Below, in pieces: positions 25,707 through 37,788 of a stretch of DNA of 64,000 nucleotides. The DNA lies in contig NC_134682.1 in NCBI RefSeq assembly GCF_024713945.1, forward strand, positions 4,503,001 through 4,567,000, read 5' to 3'. The translations under genes and the position numbers were made by a program. Positions within the stretch are counted from its first letter, which is position 1; each line of letters begins with the position of its first letter. The notes beneath the pieces are model-generated. The model saw only the letters and a list, made by a program, of their open reading frames with translations, searched no databases and was not told the origin of the DNA. This DNA comes from Dermatophagoides farinae (Eukaryota > Arthropoda > Arachnida > Sarcoptiformes > Pyroglyphidae).

Positions 25707-27148
25707 TATTATATTTGATATATATGATATGATATGAAATTGTTGAAATTTTTTTTTCTTATTTAAACACAGAGAAAAAACACAAAACAATAATATATTT
25801 CAAAAGGTTAAAGGTGAAAAGAAAAGCCAAAAACAAACAAACAAACAAATAAAAAAAAATTTCAAATGAACACACCGTTATGTTGTCATTAGATTTTTAT
25901 ACTTTACTCTTTTTTATGGTATGAATAAATTTTTTTTTTGTTTTTTGAAACATCGAGAGAGAGAAAGAAAGCTTTCGGTAATATAACCAGTTGATGATTG
26001 ATGTGAGTAAAAATCAAATCAAATAATTAACCTAACTGGTTGAAAGAGAAAGTGGCTGATGATGATGATGATGATTATGAATGACCATTCAAGCGTCACC
26101 AATGATTTTTTTGAATTAGTTCATCATTCGAACCATAAATAAAAAATTGAATCAAATCAATAATCAATAATCAATAGTCAAACCATTAATCATTAATTTG
26201 ATCGATAATTTTCACCTTTCACCAAAAAAAAAAAAAAACAGAAAATTTCAATTCAATATCAATAAATTATAGACTTTCAATTTCATTCACACTATTATTT
26301 TATTCCATCCATCCATCCAATCATTCATTCGTTGATTCAATTCATTCACAATTTAGATTGATTGATTAAACAACAAATAATGAATTGAATGTTGACACGC
26401 GCGCGTTTACAGATCAAATAATTATCATTTAGTCAAGAACAAAAGAAGAAAAAAAAATCAACAAAGGGCCATAATTTCATTCAATTTAACACATATTTAA
26501 CTATGGAATGTTACAATTATCATTAAAAAAAATCAAATCAATCACATTCAATGACATAATCGATGATGACGATGATGATGTTGATGATGATGACCCATTG
26601 TTGATGAGAGGGCGAGAGAGAATTATTTTTTTTTTTTTTTTTGAAAAAAAGTGAAAAATTATTAAATTATATTGCTCTTTACGTTTGTTCAAACTTTCCA
26701 ATTATAATTGTGTGTATGTGTGTATACGGAAATGCAAAACAGAAAAAATTAAAAGTAGAAAAAAAAACAAATGAAAACAAAATCATCATGTATGTATGTA
26801 TGTATGTATGTATGTTTTCTTTCTGTCGTAATAACGATAATGACCACATAAATAGATTATATGAATCAATCAGTCTGTAGTATACTAAATAGTATTTAAA
26901 AAAAAATCAATAAGAATTTTGGTTCTTGATATACAATAGATTAATGATGATGATGATGATGAAAATGAAAATTCAGCGGTGGTTTTTTCAATCATGGAAT
27001 TGATGAATATAAAATCTACATAAATGATAATGGTGATGGATGATGATGATGATGGTGATGATGATGAGGAAAAAAAATTTTTTGTTTTCGAACACTTTTG
27101 TGGACTATCTTTTTTTTTGTTGTTGCGATGGATATAATAAGAAACTAG
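25707..27148. other. intergenic, low complexity
   Basis: A/T runs, (GAT)n near 26058-26074, an (ATGT)n run at about 26789-26814 and a short alternating CG run (CACGCGCGCGTTTAC at 26397-26411). No gene seen. Confidence 0.5.
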
Positions 27149-28021
27149 CTAGGTTTTTGTTATCGTTGTCGTCGTCGTTGTTGTTGTTTTGGCCGGTTTA
27201 TACGTATATTTCATCGTTGTTTGTCGTATGGAACGTTCAGTACAATCAGAATCGTTAATTTTTTTCGTTGATTTTTGAGAATTATTAACGGCAGCATTTG
27301 ATTCATTCTGTACATTGTTGTTGTTATTATTATTATTATTATTATTATTACAGCAAGGTTTTTCCGATTTTTTCGATGATGTTCGTCGTAATAATACTTT
27401 TTCACGTTTCTCTTTCGATGATGATTTTTTGATCAAACCTTTCGTTGTTGTTGCATTTGATGATGATGATGATGATGATGATGGATTCTGAGATCGAATA
27501 TTCGCAACATTCGAATGATTTGATTGACAATTTTCACCTCCTAATGTGTGGAAATAGATTTTTTTAGAAAAATTTCAATTCAAAAAAGAAAATAAAATCA
27601 TCTTACTAGATTTAAGAAACCATTCAGAACGTGTTTTCATACGTTGTGTTTGCCGTTCATGAACTATTGGTAAAAATGTTAATGATTTTGTACTTTCAGC
27701 ATATTGATTAACATTTTTAAGATTGTCCATTGGCTGTTCACAATGATCAGAATGACGTTGTAATTGTTGCTGCTGATGTTGTTCATGTGCATTGATCATT
27801 GTCATCATTGTCACCGTACCAGTAATCCGTAATGGATCATTTTCAACACTTTGAGATCTTATTGGTTGTTGTTCATTATTGTCACTATAATTTGATGAAT
27901 CCATCATAACTGGTGATTGATTAGTTTGATGTAAATGGATATTATTATTCGTTGATGAACACATCATTGGTGAGCTAGTACATTCACGTATTGGTTTCAT
28001 TTCTGCTGTGTTTTTATTCAT
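27149..28021 (-). CDS. Ser/Asn/Gln-rich C-terminal exons, probably the tail of the RhoGAP gene
   Basis: Two exons, 28021..27607 and 27540..27149, joined by GTAAGA..ATTAG in phase 1; 268 residues if it starts at MNKNTAEMKP. Mostly disordered: Gln/His, Ser and a long Asn run coded by (AAT)n, with a basic patch (KEKREKVLLRRTSSKK) and the island RMKTRSEWFLKSS. It starts only 130 bp beyond the RhoGAP stop, on the same strand. An acceptor at 28006 (ACACAG|CAGAA) is in phase with a GT at 28218 inside the last RhoGAP exon (AAAG|GTTCGC). That splice would skip the RhoGAP stop and fuse both into one protein. I favour one gene, but the donor is weak. Confidence 0.5.
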
Positions 28022-28171
28022 TTTGAATGGGAAAAGAATCAATCAAAAAAAAAAACAAAAAAATGAATCACGAAATTCAATAAATTTTGTTCATGAATTA
28101 CAAATGAGAAATAAGTGAAAAGAAAAGAAAAGAAAAGAAAAAAGGAAATTTTAAATTGGAAATGTTTTTGT

Positions 28172-29530
28172 TCAATGGTCAGTTTTCGTTTTCAAAAATC
28201 GACAACGATGTGGCGAACCTTTATAATCAACATCATCTTCAACAAGAGTGGTGGCAGCAGCAGCAGCATTTTCATCTATTCGTTGTGTATCGATCTGGAA
28301 TTCAGGCAGATTCCATTTACGACATTCATCATTGAGCCAACGATTTTCGATCGATCTACATGCTTCGCCTTTATATGACGGATGTTTTTTGTTTTTGTAT
28401 GCATGCACACACACACACACAGACACACATAATCAATGATAGTTTATAGTATCGAAAATGGTCATGCAAAAAAAAATTATCAAAGAAAGAAGAAAAAAAT
28501 GGAAATGGAATTTAAATTTTTTTTTTTTACTGAAACTCCTGGACACACACACACAAAAGACGTAAACACACAAATGGAATAGAAAAACTTACTAGGCACT
28601 AGATTTTTCGGTGGATATCGAAACGTAAATGTCCAATTCTCTTCAACGTTGATAATTTTGCCAGTCATACGTGAATAATAGCCATAATTTTCTTGGCCAA
28701 ATAGATTATAGATGCCAAAATTATCAATTATAAATTTCATGATGGATGATGCGATCTAAACAAACAAACAAACAAACAAATGAATCAATCAATTTGATAA
28801 TAAGAAGTACCTTGAATCTTTGGACGTCTTCAAGTTTGGCAAATTTATTTCCATCCGGTATACAGGAATGAAAAAAACTTGGTGCAACCGATATGCTTAA
28901 TGATTCACTAGTCATTGATGATTGTCGTGAATCGACAATCAAACGAAATGTGCCGAATAATAATACAAGTAAATGTTGTGTAACGATTGGTAATGAAAAA
29001 ATTATCCTTTGAATTTCTAAATATTTTTCCTCTGATTCAGTTGGTGCACCAATTACATCGAATAATAATCGTTCATTCTGTTGGCCAAAAATACCATTGG
29101 GCAGTTTACGTAGAAATTTTTTCAACACTGATGCTATCGTATGTACGGAAAATTGTTCCAGATTTACTAGACGTCCATTCTATAGAATGTTTAAAACCAG
29201 AAAAAAAATTTCAATTCAAATTTTTGATCATCATGGTCAACTTACCTGTAAAAATTGTATCAATTTTCTCATATTTGCCTGATTACCTGGTGCACGGAAG
29301 ATATCTTTTTTATGTGGAGCTTCTTTATTCAATTTCAATATCATCATCAATAAAAGACTAGGTAAATCATTATGAACACTACAAACATCTACAAGTGGAA
29401 TACCAAATTTGACCCTTGAAAAAAAACAACGAAATGAAATGAAATGAAATGATTTTCAATCAATCAATTAAAATACATACCTTTGGATCGAATAATCATG
29501 ATGTGAATTTCGTAGAAAAAAAGGAAACAT
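28172..29530 (-). CDS. RhoGAP-domain protein, short-leader form
   Basis: Rho-family GTPase-activating protein. Five exons: 29530..29481, 29414..29246, 29179..28811, 28755..28593 and 28368..28172; phases close for 315 residues. The RhoGAP fold starts at VKFGIPLVDVC. The arginine finger sits in KKDIFRAPGNQANMRKLI, and the effector-binding helix is HTIASVLKKFLRKLPNGIFG. It continues in HLLVLLFGTFRLIVDS and IASSIMKFIIDNFGIYNL. Beyond the domain are a WTFTFRYPPKNLVP segment and an acidic/Ala-rich end. The first exon here encodes only 17 residues (MFPFFLRNSHHDYSIQR). The last acceptor (ATATAAAG) has a poor pyrimidine tract. I cannot name the ARHGAP subfamily. Confidence 0.8.
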
Positions 29531-30564
29531 TTTTTTGTTGTCGTTGTTGTTGTTGTTGTTGGAACAAGAAAAAAAAACAAATCAAACGAAAATTGGTGAA
29601 TTTTTATTTTTTCATATACAAAGTTTAAATGATGAGTAAAAAAATTTATTTCACAGAAAACACACACACACAAACACGTGATGATGAAAAAAAACCATTA
29701 AAGTTCAAAGTTGAAACATGTCCACAATAATCAGTGTGTTGTTGTTGTTGTAGATGAGCCAATGTTCATTTCATATAGTGCAAAGAAAACAGTTCAATCA
29801 AATCAAATCGAAAAAAAAAAATTTAGTGAACAAACAAAGGAAAAAAAGATTCATGCAAAAGTTGAAAAAAATCTAAGAAAAATGAAATGAAAAAAAATGG
29901 AAAACAAAAATTTTAAATTGAAAACAAACGAAACAGAAAAAAATGAGACCATCATCATAATCACATAGCATGCATTGTTTGCATTCTAGTCATTCATTCA
30001 TTCATTCATTCAAAGTAAAAGGTTGCCATTCCTTTTTTTCACAAACATGATGAGAAAACCGCAAAGAATTTAGTAATGAAAAAAAAAGGCAAATGAACCG
30101 ATTCTTCAATTGCAAATGAAATGAACTAATTTTTTTTTCTTCACAAGGAAGAAGTTATCATTGCCAAAGAATTATTAACTGTAAAGAATAAAACTGAAAA
30201 TTTCAAATTTCGTTTTTTTTTCTTGGCTCTTATTTCCTGGTTTTTTTTCTATGAAATAATAATCACAATCACTATAGTGAACATCATCATCAAATTGACA
30301 TAATCGAATGTTTGTGTGAGTGTATGAGAACAAAAATGATATATATGATAATAATTTGTAAATGATTGATAAATGTTTACAAAATAATATGATATTTATG
30401 AAAAGAAAAACAATTATTATCATTTATTTATTATCCGTTTGAATTTTGGATTTTCATCAAACTTCAAAAATCATTATCATCATCATCATCAATGGTGGCG
30501 GCAGCAGCATCACAATTTTCATTCTCTCGTTTTGAATTTAGGTTAAGAAAATAAAAACACTTAC

Positions 30565-30959
30565 TTTTCTGCACGATTCGATGTCGATGTTGTCGTTGAT
30601 GATGATGATGTTGTTGGTGGTGGCGATGAATTTGAATTTGAATTTGAATTTCCCATCATCATCATCATCATTGTTGCTGTATTTGTTGATGATGAACCTG
30701 AAGATGATACACCGGTAGATGATGATGAACCAGTAGATGTTGTTGGTTGACCATGGCCATGACCATGACTACTACTATTACCATGATGTCTATGTCCACG
30801 GTTATTATTATTTCGTCCACTTTTATTAGCTGAACCTTTATTATTATTATTATTAGTATTTGATGGTGATGATGATGATGATGATGATGATGCCGATAGG
30901 CCACATAACGATGATGTAGCAACTCGACGTGCTATTGACGCCATCATTATATTTCGCAT
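30565..30959 (-). CDS. alternative first coding exon of the RhoGAP gene
   Basis: From ATG at 30959 the frame runs 131 codons plus 2 bases to a strong donor (GCAGAAAA|GTAAGTG). The phase (2) is exactly that needed by the RhoGAP exon at 29414, giving NRAEKVKFGIPLVDVC. The start (MRNIMMASIARRVATSSLCG) is followed by Ser, Asn, Gly/His and Met runs, so the exon encodes a disordered leader. Two alternative starts, each splicing into the RhoGAP domain, are the simplest reading. The intron would be about 1.15 kb, much longer than its neighbours. Confidence 0.6.
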
Positions 30960-33887
30960 TTGAGATTTCACTATATTTGATTCACAATAGAATTATTTCC
31001 AATAATGATGCTGATGATGACGATGATGAAAATGACTTGCAATCAATAATTTATTCACATTGGACATATGTTGTCATTGTTTTTGTCGCTGTTGTTGCCA
31101 ATAATCATTATACATTTGTCTTCTGTTGTTTGGTCGATCATCAAATACATATTATCGATTATAATTGAATCTGATGATCCTCTTAATCAATGTCGATGAT
31201 GATGATGATGATAATGATGATAATTGTTGGACAGAATAAACACAGCAGAGCAGAGCAAAACAAACTAATAAATCATTCCAAATTTCAACATTGGCGATAA
31301 TAAAAATGACTCTGTTGGACAAAAAAAAAAAACAGAAAAAAAACACTAGAATTTTTTTTTATTCAAGAAAAAAAAACTAGAATTCATTCATTCATAAAAA
31401 AAATGATAATTCATATAACAGAATTCAAGAATAAAAACAAAATGGGAGGAGGAAGAGATATTCTTGTTGTAAACAAAACGAATTGTATACAAACACAGAT
31501 ACACTTATACACACACACACATATACTATCTACTCAAAATCTATATATCCATTACACTGAAAACGACATACACACACACACACAAATCCATAATCATATT
31601 ATATATATACTCGACCACAAATGTCAATCGGTAAAAAAAAAGCAAGAAAAAAAAACTCACGACCTATATATAGAGCATTTCATCAACAACAACAACAAAC
31701 ATCTTTTTTTTCGTCTGTCAATGTTCTCATTTATATTGTGAGAAATGAGAAAAAAAAAATTTAAAAATTTTCAAAACGCAAAAAAAATTTACACTTTTTT
31801 TTATAAAGGAGAAAAAAAAATTTCAAATGAAAATGAAAATGAAAAACAAACAACAAACAGGATGATCAGATCGAAGAATGATATTAAAATCAATCAATCA
31901 ATCAATCAATTGAACATCGAAAAGCGAACACAAGAAAATAATTTATTCAGACACACACACACACACACAGACAGAAATGTTTGTTTTGTTTTTCTTCTTT
32001 CGACAAAATTTTGCGGTCATATGATTTACAGATCGAATGATGATGATCATCATCATCATCGAAATAAAATCGAGTCATCTTGTCTATCTATTTATTTTGG
32101 TTGTATTTTTTTGTTGCTGCGTTTTTTTTTTTTTTTTTTTTTTTTGATATTTGATGATGATGATGATGAATTCGAATCAATGATCAACAAATGAACGATC
32201 GAACGAATAAAAAAAAACACAGGATCATTAAGATTCGAATCATCATCATCATTCGAATGATCGTGATCATGATTTTGAGATCAACAAAACAATCGAAATA
32301 TCAAAAAAAAAAAAAAAACAATTACAACGGCAACAACAACAAAACGAAGTAAATGGATGAAAAGCATGTATTGCATAATGGAAAAAAAAGAGACAAGAAA
32401 AAAATCATCATACCATTAGATGTTGAAGATGAAATTGCACCATACACACACACACACACAATGCACAAATTAAATGAATTTGGATCAATAAAAGCTGGAA
32501 GCAACAAACAAACAATGGATTCGAATTCATACAAAAAATTTCGTTTGCTGGCATATTATCAAATGATGATTATGAAATAGTTTTTTTTCTGGCCAGATTT
32601 TCATTCAATAGAAACAAAAAAAATATAATTGATGTACAATGATTGCAATCTTATGACGAAATAATGACAATAATGATTAGAAGGAAGGGTGATTGATGTT
32701 TGATGCGCTGGAGGTCAATATTATATGATGAATGTTCGAACCTGATTATCAAAGGGGTGAATAGCTTCTTGGCTTACACACACACACATACTTGACAAGT
32801 GACACAATCAATAAGAAAAAAAAATGCCAACCCAAATATTATTCAAGTGGTGAAGAATTATGATGATGATGAAAACAAAACAAAAAAAATGGTGAGCAAT
32901 ATGTTGGAATATAATGATGATTATATATGTTTGAACAAACAAACAAACAAACAATTGTTGTTGACAATAACAATTTCATTCATTCGATTTGAACGAATGA
33001 TGATGATGATGATGATTTGGGATAATGGACTACTATATATTAATGATCAGCAGTGTGTGTGTGTGTGTGTGTTTGATGGTGTTCAAGGTTTTCAAGTTGG
33101 CCAAATTTTCATTCATTTAAATGATTATTTCATATATACTAATATTCATTCGTTCATTCATTCATTCATTCAACGTCAAATATGTGGCTAATGATCTAAC
33201 ATAATTATTATGATGATGATGATGATGATGATGTGACAGTTCAACATCAACATCAATGGGCGCAAATATATCATATCATCAATCAATGTTGTTATTGTTG
33301 TTGTTGTTGTTGTTGACCGAAATAAAAAAAACAAAAAACAAAAAATTTAGTTTTCATCCATTCATAAATGACGTAATTGTTTGGATTTATTTTTTTGTAA
33401 ATGAAATTTTTTTTGTTGTTGTTGTTGTTAATAGTTTCTGATAATTTTTTTTTGTCACCAATCAATTAAACAATTTATTATTTACGATGATGATGATGAT
33501 TATGTATGAGGAAAATAAATGGTATATCGATGAGTAATTCTGTCAATCGATAAATCATCATCATTCATTGGATTTATAATTTGATCAAGTGTCTTGTTTT
33601 TTGGACAAATTTTTTTTTTTACAACCAATGATGATGATCCAGACGTGATTAGAACAGACGTTATTATCAGTTACAGATTAATTGTCTCTAGTACTTTGTT
33701 CTTGTTAAATATTGGAAAAAAATTGTGATTTCCATTTTAAAATGTCCTCAAAACTCAATTGATTGGCATTTTTTTTTTTGTTTCTCGGTTTCAATATATA
33801 AATTTTCACACTGACACACGCGATAACCCACAAGTGAGCAATCGAACACGATATATCGTGTTTGTAAATCAAATACAGTGGAAAAAA
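30960..33887. other. intergenic, RhoGAP to sphingosine-phosphate lyase
   Basis: 2.9 kb of A-rich, T-rich and microsatellite DNA: (CA)n at several places (31509-31522, 31571-31581, 31951-31968), a T run at 32119-32145, (TGA)n, (GTT)n at 33289-33315, and (GT)n at about 33054-33072. No supported gene. Confidence 0.55.
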
Positions 33888-35733
33888 ATGGTAAGATTTT
33901 CTCTTTTAAAATGAATTCATTTTTCAAACAATGAAATTTTTCGTTCAATTTTTAGGATTCAATGTTGAATTATACCGTTGTAAAAGAATTTTTATATGAA
34001 GCTGAAACACATTTAGAATCATATAGCCGGGTACAAATTCTTTTCACAACTTTGACTACGTGTTTCATGTTATTTAAATTTTATCGATTCTATGAAGATC
34101 ATGATTGTAAGTTCATTTTATAATTAATTTGCAATAAAAAACAAAAAAAAAAATTCTCGTATTTCATATCTAGTCACTTGGTCGGCCATATCAACCGTTT
34201 TATTTCGCCTTTTTATACGTTTGCCTTACATAAGTAATTTGGTCGATAAAGAAATGAAAAAAGCCGATAAAACTATAGTGGAAAAATGTCGTGAAATTTA
34301 TTGTAATGAAAAATTTCTAACTAATTTACCAACAAAAGGAATGAATTCGGATAAGATTTTTGAAGAATTTAAACGATATCAAAAATTATCGAAAATCGAT
34401 TATCAAGGTGGCCGTGTATCCGGTGCAGTTTATTCGAGTATGTCACAAGAAGTAATCGATTTAGTTACCAAGGTGTATAGAGAAACTGCATTTACCAATC
34501 CACTACATCCAGAAGTATTTCCCGGTATCACGAAAATGGAAGCCGAAATTATACGTATGGTTATAAATCTATATCATGGTGATAAAAATTGTTGCGGTTC
34601 AGTAACATCCGGTGGTACTGAATCGATTGTATTGGCCATTAAAGCATATCGTGATTATGCGCGTGATATACGTGGTGTTCGAAAACCGGAACTGGTGGCA
34701 CCACAAACAGCACATGCTGCATTTCAGAAAGCATGTCACTATTTTTGTATTAAATATCGATCAATTCCGGTCGATCCAATAACATGTAAAGCTAATGTCA
34801 AAGCAATGGAACGAGCCGTGAATCGTAATACGATATTGATAGTTGGTTCAGCATGCGGTTATCCACATGGTGTTATCGATGATATCCAATCATTGGCCAA
34901 AGTGGCACGCAAATATAACATTCCATTACACGTTGATTGTTGTCTTGGTGGTTTTCTTGTTCCGTTCGTTAAAGATGCTGGATTCGATATTGAACCAGTA
35001 GATTTTGCCGTTCCAGGTGTTACGAGTATATCGTGTGATACACATAAATATGGTTTTACACCGAAAGGTTCATCGTTGATAATGTATTCGGATAAAAAAT
35101 ATCAACAATATCAATATTCGGTGCAAACAGATTGGCCTGGTGGAATTTATGTTTCACCAACTATTGCCGGCAGTAGATGTGGTGGTAATATTGCAACTTG
35201 TTGGGCATCACTTCTTTATTATGGCTACAGTGGTTATGTTGAATCAACGAGAAAAATTCTTACCGTTCAACGAAAAATGATGAAAGAATTGGAAAAAATT
35301 GATGGCATTTACATTATGGGCGAGCCTAAATTATCTGTTATTGCTATGGGTTCGAAACGATTTGATATTTTCCGATTAACGTAAGTTATTATATATATAG
35401 ATTGTTTATGGCTGAAATTTGTTTCTTACACATTTTTGATAAAATGATTATTATAGTGACATTTTAACGAAAAAAGGTTGGATTATAAATTCATTACAAT
35501 TTCCATCGGCATTCCATATCTGTATAACTATGCGTCATGTTATCGATGGTGTTGCCGATGATTTTATTCGCGATGTTCGTGAATCAGTGGCCATCTGTAT
35601 GAAAGATCCAGATCAAAAACCATCCGGTGCTGGTGTTATTTATGGTATGGCGCAACAAATACCGGATCGTTCAATGGTATCCGATATGGCTTGTCAATAC
35701 ATCCATAGTATTTATGATACTAGTGATTCATAG
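33888..35733 (+). CDS. Sply: sphingosine-1-phosphate lyase
   Basis: ER-membrane PLP enzyme that cleaves sphingosine 1-phosphate to hexadecenal and phosphoethanolamine. Four coding exons: 33888..33890 (the ATG alone), 33956..34106, 34174..35380 and 35457..35733; 545 residues (human 568). An N-terminal segment (VQILFTTLTTCFMLFKFYRF) forms the membrane anchor. Landmarks: KTDYQGGRVSG-like KIDYQGGRVSG, NPLHPEVFPG, GSVTSGGTESI, HVDCCLGGFLVPF and the PLP-binding lysine in SCDTHKYGFTPKGSS. The C-terminal exon reads ILTKKGWIINSLQFPSAFHI. A start in the second exon (MLNYTVV) would also work. It is convergent with the cuticle protein. Confidence 0.97.
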
Positions 35734-35824
35734 ATTTGTTTTGTATCTATTTTCGTTATGTGTATTTGATCATGATATTCAAGAGAAAAAAAACAATCAA
35801 TCAATCAATCAATTAAAAAAAAAT

Positions 35825-36578
35825 TTATTTAGCTGGAATATCATTTTCATTTTCAAAACGAATAATTTCTGCACCAGCCGGATATGATGTAACAATACCC
35901 GGTTCATTACTACGAATACGTGTACGATAACCATTTTGATCGGCAATATATTCAACGATTCGCATGAGACCCTATATTGATTGATTATGAACAAAATGAA
36001 TCATCGATAAAATAAAAAATATTTAAACTTACATTATATTCACGAAATGAATATCGTCCGGTAACGGTACCATATCCATCGGCCGTTTCTTCACGAAACA
36101 TTTGATTACCAAATTCATCGATCCATCGATAACCCCAATGATATGCACCAGGTGGACTATTATCATATGTGGCTGGTTGATTCCAACTTTCATGTCTTGT
36201 ATTACCCGTATCAATCACATTTATCGGAACATTATATCCAGTGGTCGATGATGGTTGTGACCATGATGTCCATGCAATTTGTCTTTCTGATTGTTGTTTA
36301 CCACCTGTGTTCCACGATGATGATGATCTATGAACATTACTATTGATTCTATTATTCAAATTTGACCACGATGACGATAATTGTGGTGGTTTAATAATAC
36401 GACTCCTAGGTATCTGTAACAACTGTCCTTGCCGTTGTTGTCGTTGTAATAATCTTGTTGCTGGTTTACGGAAACGGATCTCTTCAGCATCGATCATCAT
36501 CATCATCATCATTATTGATATGATAATGGCCATCATTATGGTAGTCCATTCAATCCTCGTCCACATCATCATCATCAT
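35825..36578 (-). CDS. cuticle protein with Rebers-Riddiford chitin-binding domain
   Basis: Structural cuticle protein that binds chitin through the extended RR consensus (chitin_bind_4). Two exons, 36578..36033 and 35971..35825, with a 61-bp intron in phase 0; 230 residues. The N-terminus is a hydrophobic, Met/Ile-rich signal peptide ending near MIDA|EEIRFRK. A Ser/Asn/Arg-rich region follows. The RR domain spans roughly residues 145-215: GAYHWGYRWIDEFGNQMFRE, TADGYGTVTGRYSFREYN, then across the intron GLMRIVEYIADQNGYRTRI and SNEPG. The 3' end lies 92 bp from the convergent S1P lyase gene. This is the clearest arthropod marker in the window. Confidence 0.92.
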
Positions 36579-37377
36579 TTGAATTTCAAATACACAAACG
36601 TGATCAAGAATTTTTTTATTCTAACAACAATCAAAACTGAAAATACTTTCATCTTTCTTTATATAGTTTCTCATTTTTTTTCACGCCATGAATGATGTGA
36701 TTGAAGATGATGATGATGATGATGAGCATGTAATTGAAAATAATATCCAATAAGATTAATGGCCATAAGGGATGGATTCTTCACAACTATTTTTTTTTCT
36801 CTTTCACAAATTTAACCACGAATGGAGAAAAAAAAGCCTGTTTAAGCGAAAAGAAAGAAAGAAAAAAATAAATTCTGTTCTTGTTCTTGTCATTCAATCA
36901 ATTCATTCATCCATCCAGCTATCCATCATTATCTTTATTAGTTCTTACCTATAGTAGTACTATATAGTCGACTTTTTTTTTGGTATCCACAAACAAACAT
37001 TTTTCTCTTTTTCAAAAATATCCAAAGCTGACCATTAATAATAATAATAATAATAAAATCTTTATCGTTGAATTTTATGATTAGAATGTATGGTACAAAA
37101 AAAAAATGAGAGAGAAAGTCTGAATCTTCATCGTCGTCGTCGTTGTTGTTGTTGTTGATTAATTTATAATACAAAACACACACACAAAAATTCATTGATA
37201 ATGACGAAACAATGATGATGATGATGATGATTTTTTGATAAATCTTAGATCTGATGATGATTGTATTCATTTGCATGAATTTTGATACTTTTTTTGTGAT
37301 TGTTATTGTTGTTGATGATGGTGATGATATCCGTATTTCGAAGCCATTTTCTCAAAATTTCTTTTTTATTATTATTG

Positions 37378-37438
<61 letters not shown>

Positions 37439-37754
37439 CCACATGATGATGGTAATTACATTTTCATTACAATGATCATGAATTGGGAGTAATTAAAAAA
37501 AAAATATTTCAAGGGCTTCATCATATATGATGATGGCAGTAAAAAAAAAAAAATACAAACAAACAAACGAAACCAAAATTCTGATCGAACATTTGCGATA
37601 ACGGATAATCCATATAAGACGTATGTTTATTGTGCATCATCATCATAATAATTGCCCATCATTATCTTTCGATATGGTTCATTTTTTCATTTCATTATCA
37701 TCAATATTTGAAAACATTCGTATTTTTTTTGCTAAACACACCAATATAAATTAT

Positions 37755-37788
<34 letters not shown>

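Noticed and set aside
26397-26411. CACGCGCGCGTTTAC as a possible Z-DNA or CpG element
   Set aside because: Only about nine alternating bases; too short to call.
30668-30922. Minus-strand His-rich ORF
   Set aside because: Out-of-frame reading of the same (GAT)n repeats as the RhoGAP leader exon, which has the strong donor.
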